DNA of 11,173 nt from Candidatus Heimdallarchaeota archaeon (lineage in GTDB: Archaea > Asgardarchaeota > Heimdallarchaeia > Heimdallarchaeales > Heimdallarchaeaceae), in contig JAEOTK010000198.1 of the NCBI GenBank assembly GCA_016839875.1, positions 1 through 11,173 of the forward strand, read 5' to 3'. The notes under the pieces were generated by a model, which was not told where the DNA came from, made no database searches, and saw nothing but the letters and a program-made list of their open reading frames with translations. Within the stretch, counting starts at the first letter, position 1. Each line of letters starts with the position of its first letter. Shown here one piece after another: positions 5,295 to 11,173 of the stretch. The position numbers and the translations under genes are program-made.

Positions 5295-6635
5295 ATGTCA
5301 GATTATGTCGAACGAGTTTATGAACATGTGGTAGCCAAAAATGAGGCACAACCGGAGTTTCATCAAGCTGTTAGAGAAGTTCTCGACAGTTTAAACCCTG
5401 TTTTTGTTAAAGAACCAAAATTCGAAAAATACAAAATTTTGGAACGTATCACTGAACCAGAACGTGTAATCTTATTCAGAGTTCCTTGGGTTGATGATAA
5501 TGGAGAAATTCAGGTGAACAAAGGATTTAGAGTGCAATTTAACTCAGCAATTGGACCATACAAAGGTGGACTTCGTTTCCATCCAAGTGTGAATCTAGGA
5601 ATAATTAAGTTCTTAGGATTTGAACAAACATTCAAGAATTCTTTAACGGGAATTCAAATGGGTGGTGGAAAAGGAGGATCTGATTTTGATCCAAAGGGTA
5701 AATCAGACAATGATGTAATGAGATTCTGCCAATCCTTTATGACTGAATTATACAGGCATGTAGGTGGTCGAGTTGATGTCCTTGCTGGAGATATTGGTGT
5801 TGGTGCTCGTGAAATAGGTTATTTATATGGGCAATGGAAGAAAATTACCCAAAGCTTCGAACCTGTTTTGACTGGAAAATCCATTGAATGGGGCGGTTCG
5901 TTAATTCGTCCTGAAGCTACAGGTTATGGTTCTGTTTATTTTGCAATGGAAATGCTCAAAACAAGAAATGAAGATTTCAAAGATAAATTGGTAGCAGTTT
6001 CAGGTAAAGGTAATGTCGCACAATATGCTACAGAGAAATGTATTGAATTAGGTGCAAAAGTTGTAACTCTTTCAGATTCTAGCGGTTTTATCCATGATCC
6101 TGAAGGCATAACAACAGAAAAACTAGATTATGTGTTTGAGCTTGAAAATGTAAGAAGAGGTCGTATTAAAGAATATGCTGAAGAATTTGGCTGTGAGTAT
6201 TATCCAGGAGAAAGACCATGGAAGATTCCTGTTCAAATTGCACTTCCATCAGCTACACAGAATGAGATTCAAGTAGAAGATGCTAAAATGCTAGTAGATA
6301 ATGGAGTTATGGCAGTTTCTGAAGGAGCTAACATGCCATCTACACTTGAAGCAACAGATATTTTCTTGGAAAACAAAGTTCTCTTTGGTCCAGGAAAAGC
6401 AGCTAATGCTGGAGGTGTTGCTACTTCTGGTCTAGAAATGGCTCAAAACTTCAGTTTCACTTCATGGAACCGACAACAAGTAGATCAGAATCTACATAGT
6501 ATTATGGTAACAATCCATCAAATGGCATATGATGCATCAAAAGAATATGGTGAACCTGGAAACTATGTGTTAGGAGCAAACATAGCTGGTTTCAAGAAAG
6601 TCGCCAATGCAATGATTGCACAAGGTCATTGGTAA
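5295..6635 (+). CDS. gdhA: Glutamate dehydrogenase, bacterial-type hexameric, probably NADP-dependent
   Basis: This cytoplasmic enzyme interconverts glutamate with 2-oxoglutarate and ammonium using NAD(P)(H). The protein is 446 residues, the length of the classic GdhA of bacteria and fungi. Substrate-binding and catalytic features are GPYKGGLRFHPSVN (87-100, K90), K114, the catalytic lysine K126 in GGGKGG (123-128) and AGDIGVG (164-170, D166). The Rossmann motif GKGNVA (237-242) is followed by LSDSSG (259-264), as in NADP-linked relatives. The C-terminus NAGGVATSGLEMAQN (371-385) is also classic. ATG 5295 with TGAGGTT before it gives the family N-terminus; the in-frame TTG at 5280 would add five atypical residues. 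The sequence looks closer to the bacterial/fungal GdhA group than to the shorter enzymes common in archaea, suggesting acquisition from bacteria. Neighbouring peptide-transport ATPases fit amino-acid catabolism, but cofactor preference and direction are inferred. Confidence 0.96.
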   Translation: MSDYVERVYEHVVAKNEAQPEFHQAVREVLDSLNPVFVKEPKFEKYKILERITEPERVILFRVPWVDDNGEIQVNKGFRVQFNSAIGPYKGGLRFHPSVNLGIIKFLGFEQTFKNSLTGIQMGGGKGGSDFDPKGKSDNDVMRFCQSFMTELYRHVGGRVDVLAGDIGVGAREIGYLYGQWKKITQSFEPVLTGKSIEWGGSLIRPEATGYGSVYFAMEMLKTRNEDFKDKLVAVSGKGNVAQYATEKCIELGAKVVTLSDSSGFIHDPEGITTEKLDYVFELENVRRGRIKEYAEEFGCEYYPGERPWKIPVQIALPSATQNEIQVEDAKMLVDNGVMAVSEGANMPSTLEATDIFLENKVLFGPGKAANAGGVATSGLEMAQNFSFTSWNRQQVDQNLHSIMVTIHQMAYDASKEYGEPGNYVLGANIAGFKKVANAMIAQGHW

Positions 6636-6670
6636 TTTCATTTTAAAAATTCGATTGGATCACTCCTTTC

Positions 6671-6693
6671 GAATTAATTTCTTCTTTTCTTTC
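6671..6693 (+). terminator. T-rich terminator after gdhA
   Basis: A pyrimidine run with TTTC and TTTT tracts begins about 35 bases after the gdhA stop. It matches the style of the tract behind oppF (3516-3555). Confidence 0.45.
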
Positions 6694-6706
6694 AGAACAA
6701 AAATGA

Positions 6707-6714
6707 TTTAATAT
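6707..6714 (+). promoter_or_regulatory. TATA-like box before the receiver/ATP-grasp gene
   Basis: TTTAATAT lies about 40 bases before the start codon. The expected transcription start (about 6733-6737) would almost coincide with the ribosome binding site, so either the leader is extremely short or another A/T-rich element is used. Confidence 0.3.
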
Positions 6715-6733
6715 TTATCATATATTGGAAATT

Positions 6734-6739
6734 AGGAGG
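6734..6739 (+). promoter_or_regulatory. Perfect AGGAGG RBS that decides a TTG start
   Basis: AGGAGG is the strongest Shine-Dalgarno sequence in the window. It stands 5 bases before a TTG at 6745 and 8 before a second in-frame TTG at 6748. The first in-frame ATG is at 6820 with no comparable site, so initiation at a TTG is the best reading; which of the two is used is open. Confidence 0.7.
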
Positions 6740-6744
6740 CATCC

Positions 6745-9720
6745 TTGTTGACATCTACCCAAGATGAAGAAAGTTTCTATTTAGAATATAAACAGAAATA
6801 CAAGATTTTTCACGAGTTAATGGCAAGACGTATGAATAATGTTCTTCTTGTTTCAAGCATTTACGATAGTTTTATGCTTGAAGAAGATGGTAGACTTTCA
6901 GATCAGATTTATGAAGAATTTCAAAATTTGAATCTAAGAACTCTTCCACGAATTACAAGGGTATCATCAGCTGAAGAAGCACTAAATGTACTAAAAACAG
7001 GAGAATTTGATTTAGTTATTACTATGAGAAGATTGGGTGATATGGATGCTTTTTCTTTTGGAAAAAAGGTTAAAGAGATAAAAAACATACCAGTTATTCT
7101 TTTACTCAATACAGTTGTGGAAATAAAATATCTTCCGGACTTTGAACATCGTGAAGGAATAGATAGAGTTTTTGTGTGGAATGGTGATTCAAAGATATTT
7201 GTAGCAATTATAAAGCATCTTGAGGACAAACTGAATGCTGATTACGATACAGAAAAAGGACAAGTAAGAGTGTTTATTTTTGTTGATGATTCAATTCGTT
7301 TCTATTCTCTTCTTCTACCAGAATTATATGGAGAACTTATGAGACAAACACATAGATTAATCTCTGAGGGGACAAATGATTTCCAAGATTTACTAAAAAT
7401 GCGGATTAGACCAAAAATATTACTAGCTGAAACTTATGAAGAAGCAACTGAATACTATAAGAAATACAAAAAAAACTTGATGGGTGTTATTTCAGATATA
7501 GAATTCCCCAAAAAAGGAGTTCTAGAAAAGAATGCAGGTTTCTCTTTTATTGAGAGTATTAAAAGGGATTTGCCCAATTTACCAGTTATTCTTCAATCTA
7601 GCAAGGAAAAATATAGAGAACAAGCAGAAAACATGAATTGCGTATTTATTCATAAGAAATCTCATGTAATTCTTAGAGAGTTAAGAAAATGGTTACTCGA
7701 TTACGTAGGATTTGGTGATTTCACATTTAAAGATAGAGAAGGAAAGATACATGGAAAAGCCAAAGATGTTATTGACTTTTACAAACAAACAAGCGAAGTA
7801 CCGATTGAATCATTAGTTTTTCATGGGGAAAGGGATCAATTATCTAACTGGTTAAGAGCAAGAGGAGAATTTGAAGTAGCAAATACAATAAAACCTAGAA
7901 AAGTTTCAGAGTTTACCAAAGCAGAATTAAGAGACTTCTTACTTGAATCAATAAAGGAAATTGTATTAGAAAAAACAAGAGGAGTAATTAATGACTTCAA
8001 TCGGGAAAACTATCATCCTGAAATCTTGTTCTTGAGATTACGACCTGGATCTTTAGGAGGGAAGGGACGAGGACTTGCTTTCCTTATGTTTATTCTTAAT
8101 TCATTTATGATTGAAGATGAGTTTGATGATATATCAATTGAGATTCCAAAAACCATTGTTATTGGTACTGATGAATTTGACAAATTTATGGAGGAAAATA
8201 ACTTACATGAATTTGCTCTTTCAAATGTTTCTGATAAGAAAATCAAAGAGAAATTTGTTAGTGCAAAGTTATCAAAAAGTATTAAAGCAGATTTAGATTT
8301 TCTGCTAAACGATTTAGAAGGTCCACTTGCTGTTCGATCTTCCAGTCTACTTGAAGATTCAGCTTATCAGCCTTTTGCTGGAATATTCAGTACTTATATG
8401 ATTCCAAATAATAGTGAAAGTGACAAAGAAAGACTTGAACAGCTTTGTACTGCGATAAAATTAGTTTATGCATCACCATTTTTGAAATTAGCTAAATCAT
8501 ATGCAGAAACCATTAGTCAAACAATTGAAGAATCAAAGATGGCTGTAGTTATACAAAAAGTAGTTGGAAAAGAACACAATAAAAGACTTTATCCCGATTT
8601 TTCAGGTACTGCATCATCCTATAATTACTATCCTTTCGGAACATACATGAAACCTGAAGACAGAGTAGCTCAACTTGCATTAGGACTAGGAAAAACAATT
8701 GTAGATGGTGGAGCTTCTGTTAGATTCTGTCCAAAATATCCTAAGCTAAATTACTACTCGACACCGAATCTTCTTCTAAATCAGAGCCAGAAGGACTTCT
8801 ATGCTGTTGATCTACAGATTACAGAGTTTGATATCCTTCATGAAGATCCCTTTGTCAAAAAATTCAATCTTGGACATGCTATTAAAGATAAAACACTATC
8901 AAGAGTAGCTGATACATATGATGTTTCTTCTGAATCTTTAACTGATGGGTATTTTTATGACAAATCTCCTATTATAACTTTCAATAATCTCCTGAAATTC
9001 GAAACCTTACCTATTGCTAATTTGCTAACAAGAATATTATCGATTGGAGAAAAAGCAATGGGAAGCTCAATAGAGATTGAATATGCAGGAAATTTCAAAG
9101 AAACGCCTTACGAGAAAGACATAATTAATATTTTACAGATTCGTCCTTTCTTAGAGCAAGAAGCCCTTGCTACTGAAGACATTGGTACTTTTAACGTGGA
9201 ACAAATTCTAGCTTATTCATCTACTGTATCAGGTAATCTGATAAGAAGGGATATTTTTGATGTGGTCTTTGTCAAACCAGAGGTTTTTGATAAAACTCAA
9301 ACAGAGAGAATAGTTGATGAACTTGACCAGATAAATGCAAATCTGCTTGAGGAAGATAAACAATACATTCTCATTGGTTTTGGTCGTTGGGGAACTGGTG
9401 ATCGGTTCTTGGGTATTCCAGTTAAGTGGAATAATATCAGTAGAGTTGCTACTATTATAGAGTCAGAATTGGAAGACTTCAAAGTAGATTTCTCACAAGG
9501 GAGTCATTTCTTCCATAACATCTCAACATCGAACATAGGGTATTTACACATAAAACACAAGTCAGCTAAACATTTCATAGACTGGTTATGGTTAAATGAA
9601 CAAGAAACCGTTGAGGATATGAACTATGTTAAACACATAAGAGTGAAAAATCCATTAGCCATTCTAATCGATGCTCATCGAAGAGAAGGAATGATAATCA
9701 AACCTACTGAGGAAGAATAA
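6745..9720 (+). CDS. Receiver-receiver-ATP-grasp (PEP synthase N-domain) fusion protein
   Basis: A 991-residue cytoplasmic protein. Residues 32-163 form a receiver-like domain in which the acidic pair is SS (37-38) and the phosphoacceptor position is M94 (in DLVITMRRLGDMDAF), so it is probably not phosphorylated. Residues 174-320 form a second receiver with the acidic pair D181/D182, acceptor D251 (VISDIEFP), a serine at 285-286 and a lysine at 304-305: apparently complete. Residues about 434-803 match the nucleotide-binding ATP-grasp domain of PEP synthase/pyruvate phosphate dikinase: GSLGGKGRGL (435-444), PLAVRSSSLLEDSAYQPFAG (527-546), GLGKTIVDGG (647-656), IEIEYAG (776-782), ILQIRPF (796-802). 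The swivelling phosphohistidine domain and PEP/pyruvate barrel are missing. Instead residues 804-991 form an unrecognised domain with GFGRWGTGDRF (878-888) and GSHFFHNI (919-926). I recall similar fusions of about this length annotated 'PEP synthase' in Bacteroidetes. ATP-dependent phosphotransfer controlled by phosphorylation is plausible; the substrate is unknown. Confidence 0.93.
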   Translation: MLTSTQDEESFYLEYKQKYKIFHELMARRMNNVLLVSSIYDSFMLEEDGRLSDQIYEEFQNLNLRTLPRITRVSSAEEALNVLKTGEFDLVITMRRLGDMDAFSFGKKVKEIKNIPVILLLNTVVEIKYLPDFEHREGIDRVFVWNGDSKIFVAIIKHLEDKLNADYDTEKGQVRVFIFVDDSIRFYSLLLPELYGELMRQTHRLISEGTNDFQDLLKMRIRPKILLAETYEEATEYYKKYKKNLMGVISDIEFPKKGVLEKNAGFSFIESIKRDLPNLPVILQSSKEKYREQAENMNCVFIHKKSHVILRELRKWLLDYVGFGDFTFKDREGKIHGKAKDVIDFYKQTSEVPIESLVFHGERDQLSNWLRARGEFEVANTIKPRKVSEFTKAELRDFLLESIKEIVLEKTRGVINDFNRENYHPEILFLRLRPGSLGGKGRGLAFLMFILNSFMIEDEFDDISIEIPKTIVIGTDEFDKFMEENNLHEFALSNVSDKKIKEKFVSAKLSKSIKADLDFLLNDLEGPLAVRSSSLLEDSAYQPFAGIFSTYMIPNNSESDKERLEQLCTAIKLVYASPFLKLAKSYAETISQTIEESKMAVVIQKVVGKEHNKRLYPDFSGTASSYNYYPFGTYMKPEDRVAQLALGLGKTIVDGGASVRFCPKYPKLNYYSTPNLLLNQSQKDFYAVDLQITEFDILHEDPFVKKFNLGHAIKDKTLSRVADTYDVSSESLTDGYFYDKSPIITFNNLLKFETLPIANLLTRILSIGEKAMGSSIEIEYAGNFKETPYEKDIINILQIRPFLEQEALATEDIGTFNVEQILAYSSTVSGNLIRRDIFDVVFVKPEVFDKTQTERIVDELDQINANLLEEDKQYILIGFGRWGTGDRFLGIPVKWNNISRVATIIESELEDFKVDFSQGSHFFHNISTSNIGYLHIKHKSAKHFIDWLWLNEQETVEDMNYVKHIRVKNPLAILIDAHRREGMIIKPTEEE

Positions 9721-9804
9721 TAAAAGAAGAAAGAAAATTGTTTTAGAACTCAAGGAAATGAAATCATTTGGGAACAATTTAAGATTTCGCAGTATTATAT
9801 TTTC

Positions 9805-9824
9805 TAGTTAGAACTATTTTTTTT
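9805..9824 (+). terminator. Inverted repeat plus T8 terminator
   Basis: TAGTT (9805-9809) and AACTA (9812-9816) are inverted around AG and followed by eight T (9817-9824). The two-base loop is too tight for a stable hairpin, so the T8 run is the likely termination signal for the receiver/ATP-grasp gene, which ends about 100 bases earlier. Confidence 0.5.
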
Positions 9825-9907
9825 GAATTTGCTAGTTAAATAATAGAAAAATACATAAGTTCTTCTCCATTGAACGAAGTGCTTAAGGTCCAAACTACGT
9901 ATGAAAA

Positions 9908-9926
9908 TATTAGAACCATTCTAATA
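9908..9926. promoter_or_regulatory. Inverted repeat upstream of the four-HTH gene
   Basis: TATTAGAACCATTCTAATA has perfect 8-bp arms around CCA. Its outer halves TATTAG/CTAATA are the same as those of the palindrome at the oppD start (1195-1206), with a 7-bp spacer here and none there. It lies about 70 bp upstream of the TATA box at 9991-9999. It may be a protein-binding site or a small RNA hairpin. Confidence 0.4.
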
Positions 9927-9976
9927 ATTGTAATGCGCTAGAAAGATATTTGAAGAGCAAAAAAAATTGTACTAGT

Positions 9977-9991
9977 GCTAATTTAGTTAGC
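9977..9991. promoter_or_regulatory. Inverted repeat abutting the TATA box of the four-HTH gene
   Basis: GCTAA (9977-9981) and TTAGC (9987-9991) are perfect 5-bp arms around TTTAG. The repeat runs into the TATA box at 9991-9999, covering the position of a BRE element, so a bound protein would interfere with or assist TBP/TFB. An autoregulatory site is a guess from position. Confidence 0.35.
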
Positions 9992-9999
9992 TATAATAA
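9991..9999 (+). promoter_or_regulatory. TATA box of the four-HTH gene
   Basis: CTATAATAA gives a predicted transcription start near 10020-10023, about 12-15 bases before the ATG at 10035. The transcript would be almost leaderless, which fits the lack of a good ribosome binding site. Confidence 0.5.
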
Positions 10000-10034
10000 G
10001 GGGAATTGCATAAAATCTGTGGATAGTGAATACC

Positions 10035-10697
10035 ATGTCTATGAGACAAAATGAAAGCAATGAATTATCGCTTCAAGGAGAGTTTTACAAAGATTTCTCT
10101 GAATCGAGTCTTTTGTCTCAAAGAGATATGATTATCTTAGATATGTATAACAATGGCTTATCCACATATCAGATAGCTGATGCATTAGAACTCAATAGAC
10201 ACACCGTTTCTAAAGTATTGAAAAACAATAAAATCTCCACAAGGATAACAGCAGACTACCATAAATTCAAGCATCAGGAGATTATAGATCTTTTCCACAA
10301 GGGAAAATCAAAGAAGGAAATTGCTCTTGAATTAGATTTAACAGATTATACTGTTCGCAAAGTTCTAGAAGATAATGGATTAATTCTAAATAAGAAAGAT
10401 AGAGAAACAATTTCGATTTCTAGATATATACAGATGAAGAACAAAGGATATGATAATGAATCTATAGCTATCTTTCTTGAGTTGACCACAAAACAACTTA
10501 ACAAATTAGTTAGAAATTCTGGAGTAAATGTAACTGCAGTTAGACATCGTACAAAGGAAATTGAGAGTCTTCCAGATATTATCCTAGAACGATTACAAGG
10601 TGGAGCAATTAAGAGTATATCACTGAAGTATAAAATTGATATTATTATTTTACGAGAAATCCTCTATGAATTCGGTTTGAGTCAAACCAAACAATAA
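10035..10697 (+). CDS. DNA-binding protein made of four tandem helix-turn-helix units
   Basis: A 220-residue protein in which essentially everything after residue 29 is four copies of a homeodomain-like helix-turn-helix unit at about 30-67, 80-116, 129-164 and 179-215. Each has a helix, a G-containing turn (G41, G90, G138, G190; spacing 49, 48, 52) and a second helix pair: IADALELNRHTVSKVLKNN, IALELDLTDYTVRKVLEDN, IAIFLELTTKQLNKLVRNS, ISLKYKIDIIILREILYEF. The first two resemble the HTH of resolvases and transposase N-termini; the last two are increasingly divergent. No catalytic, sensor or metal-binding domain is present and there is no cysteine. It probably binds DNA over several turns, perhaps as a repressor or architectural factor, possibly on the inverted repeats in its own promoter. 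Starts at GTG 10026 and ATG 10041 are alternatives; 10035 best fits the promoter. A domesticated transposase DNA-binding region is another origin. Confidence 0.88.
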   Translation: MSMRQNESNELSLQGEFYKDFSESSLLSQRDMIILDMYNNGLSTYQIADALELNRHTVSKVLKNNKISTRITADYHKFKHQEIIDLFHKGKSKKEIALELDLTDYTVRKVLEDNGLILNKKDRETISISRYIQMKNKGYDNESIAIFLELTTKQLNKLVRNSGVNVTAVRHRTKEIESLPDIILERLQGGAIKSISLKYKIDIIILREILYEFGLSQTKQ

Positions 10698-10740
10698 TAA
10701 CCAATATTTTCTGATTAGTATAATTCCTTTAGCTAAGTCT

Positions 10741-10750
10741 TATATATATA
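10741..10750 (+). promoter_or_regulatory. TATA box of the small membrane protein gene
   Basis: An alternating TATATATATA tract lies about 40 bases before the ATG at 10783. A start near 10770 would leave a leader of about 13 nt just covering the AGGTG ribosome binding site (10771-10775). Confidence 0.45.
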
Positions 10751-10782
10751 TTAGTCAAATTTCTAATCCAAGGTGTATAACT

Positions 10783-11163
10783 ATGGGTAAAATAGGAAAA
10801 TCCTTAACTCGACTAATTACTTTTGCAGCTTTTGGTGCCTGGTTTTCTTTTACAATATGGGGATTGAAAAACTGGGGAACAACTGGCTCAATTGTTAGCG
10901 AAAAAACAACAATAATCTTGATTAGTCTCCTGCCTTTTATTGGTATGTTCATACTCTTCATAATAGCTATGGCTCTAGGTGCAATTGATCCAAGAAAGAA
11001 GAAGAAAGAAGATAAAAAGTTTGAATTCACTTCAAAAGAAGGAGATAAAATGGAGTTCAAAATGGGAGAGGACTTTGATTTCGATAAGATACCAGCTCCA
11101 TTCAGAGAGATAGCTAAAAAAATCAAGGAAGAAATCCAAAAAGAAAAGGATAAAGGAAAATAA
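10783..11163 (+). CDS. Small two-helix membrane protein of unknown function
   Basis: This 126-residue protein belongs to no family I recognise. Two hydrophobic segments (about 9-28, rich in F and W, and 43-67, FIGMFILFIIAMALG core) are joined by a short loop with few charges. The basic N-terminus (K3, K6, R10) and the RKKKK cluster just after the second helix (71-75) predict both ends inside the cell. The cytoplasmic tail (about 70-126) is highly charged, alternating acidic and lysine-rich stretches, with an amphipathic helix near the end (PFREIAKKIKEEIQK, 106-120). There is no signal-peptidase site, cysteine or enzyme motif. The AGGTG ribosome binding site at 10771-10775 with seven-base spacing supports the ATG at 10783. 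The gene is complete, with a T-rich tract directly after the stop. A small membrane anchor or adaptor is possible but unproven. Confidence 0.82.
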   Translation: MGKIGKSLTRLITFAAFGAWFSFTIWGLKNWGTTGSIVSEKTTIILISLLPFIGMFILFIIAMALGAIDPRKKKKEDKKFEFTSKEGDKMEFKMGEDFDFDKIPAPFREIAKKIKEEIQKEKDKGK

Positions 11164-11171
11164 GTCTTTTT
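11164..11171 (+). terminator. Start of a T-rich terminator
   Basis: GTCTTTTT follows the last stop codon directly and the window ends two bases later. It is probably the beginning of an oligo-T terminator. Confidence 0.3.
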
Positions 11172-11173
11172 CC

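Larger units (their letters stand above)
9721..10034. other. Long intergenic region with repeats and promoter elements
   Basis: I see no protein gene in these 314 bases. The region contains a T8 terminator (9817-9824), three copies of TTAGAAC (9743-9749, 9808-9814, 9910-9916), three copies of TAGTTA (9805, 9833, 9984), two inverted repeats (9908-9926, 9977-9991) and a TATA box abutting the second. The crowding near the four-HTH gene suggests a regulated promoter, although AT-rich DNA raises the chance of short repeats. Confidence 0.5.

Noticed and set aside
6745..9720. Full-length phosphoenolpyruvate synthase
   Set aside because: Only the ATP-grasp domain is present. There is no GG-x(2)-SH-type phosphohistidine motif and no PEP/pyruvate-binding barrel; an annotation as PEP synthase would overstate it.
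9721..10034. CRISPR array or insertion-sequence remnant
   Set aside because: The repeats are only 6-7 bases long and irregularly spaced; there are no terminal inverted repeats, target duplications or transposase fragments.

Overview
This is an AT-rich window in which every recognisable gene lies on the + strand. I read it as archaeal. Several genes have A/T-rich TATA-like boxes at archaeal spacing; the clearest, TTTATAAAA at 1159-1167, precedes the ABC-transporter pair. Intergenic regions end in T-rich tracts rather than classic hairpin terminators, ribosome binding sites are GGTG/GAGGAG-like, and the first gene resembles a TFIIB/TFB core. The mix of coiled-coil/winged-helix proteins with bacterial-looking metabolic genes would fit an Asgard-type mesophile, but nothing here fixes the lineage; that part is inference.

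Layout: 1-291 has no protein gene. It holds two terminator-like elements and a locally GC-rich stretch with nested inverted repeats that may be an uncharacterised RNA. 292-1086 encodes a cysteine-free protein that looks like two tandem cyclin folds (TFB core without its zinc ribbon). 1223-3514 encodes two oligopeptide-type ABC ATPases (OppD/DppD and OppF/DppF). They sit behind a strong TATA box flanked by two perfect palindromes and are joined by a stop codon fused to the next ribosome binding site. The second ATPase carries an unusual hydrophobic hairpin inside its nucleotide-binding domain. No permease or solute-binding gene is present.

3636-5153 encodes two tandem paralogues, each a long coiled coil ending in a winged-helix-like domain and joined by the same stop/RBS arrangement as the ABC pair. 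5295-6635 is a bacterial-type hexameric glutamate dehydrogenase. 6745-9720 (TTG start behind a perfect AGGAGG) is a 991-residue protein with a degenerate receiver domain, an apparently intact receiver domain, a PEP-synthase-type ATP-grasp domain and a C-terminal region I do not recognise. It lacks the phosphohistidine swivel and PEP-binding barrel of true PEP synthase. 9721-10034 is a long intergenic region with a T8 terminator, repeated short motifs, inverted repeats and a TATA box. It leads to a 220-residue protein made of four tandem helix-turn-helix units. A small two-helix membrane protein (10783-11163) closes the window.

A cautious functional reading is peptide import (OppDF), amino-acid/ammonia interconversion (glutamate dehydrogenase) and a possible signal-responsive ATP-dependent phosphotransfer protein, interspersed with DNA-binding or scaffold proteins. 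The most unusual items are the receiver-receiver-ATP-grasp protein, the four-HTH protein, the membrane-hairpin insertion in OppF, the zinc-ribbon-less TFB-like protein and the possible RNA at about 100-212.
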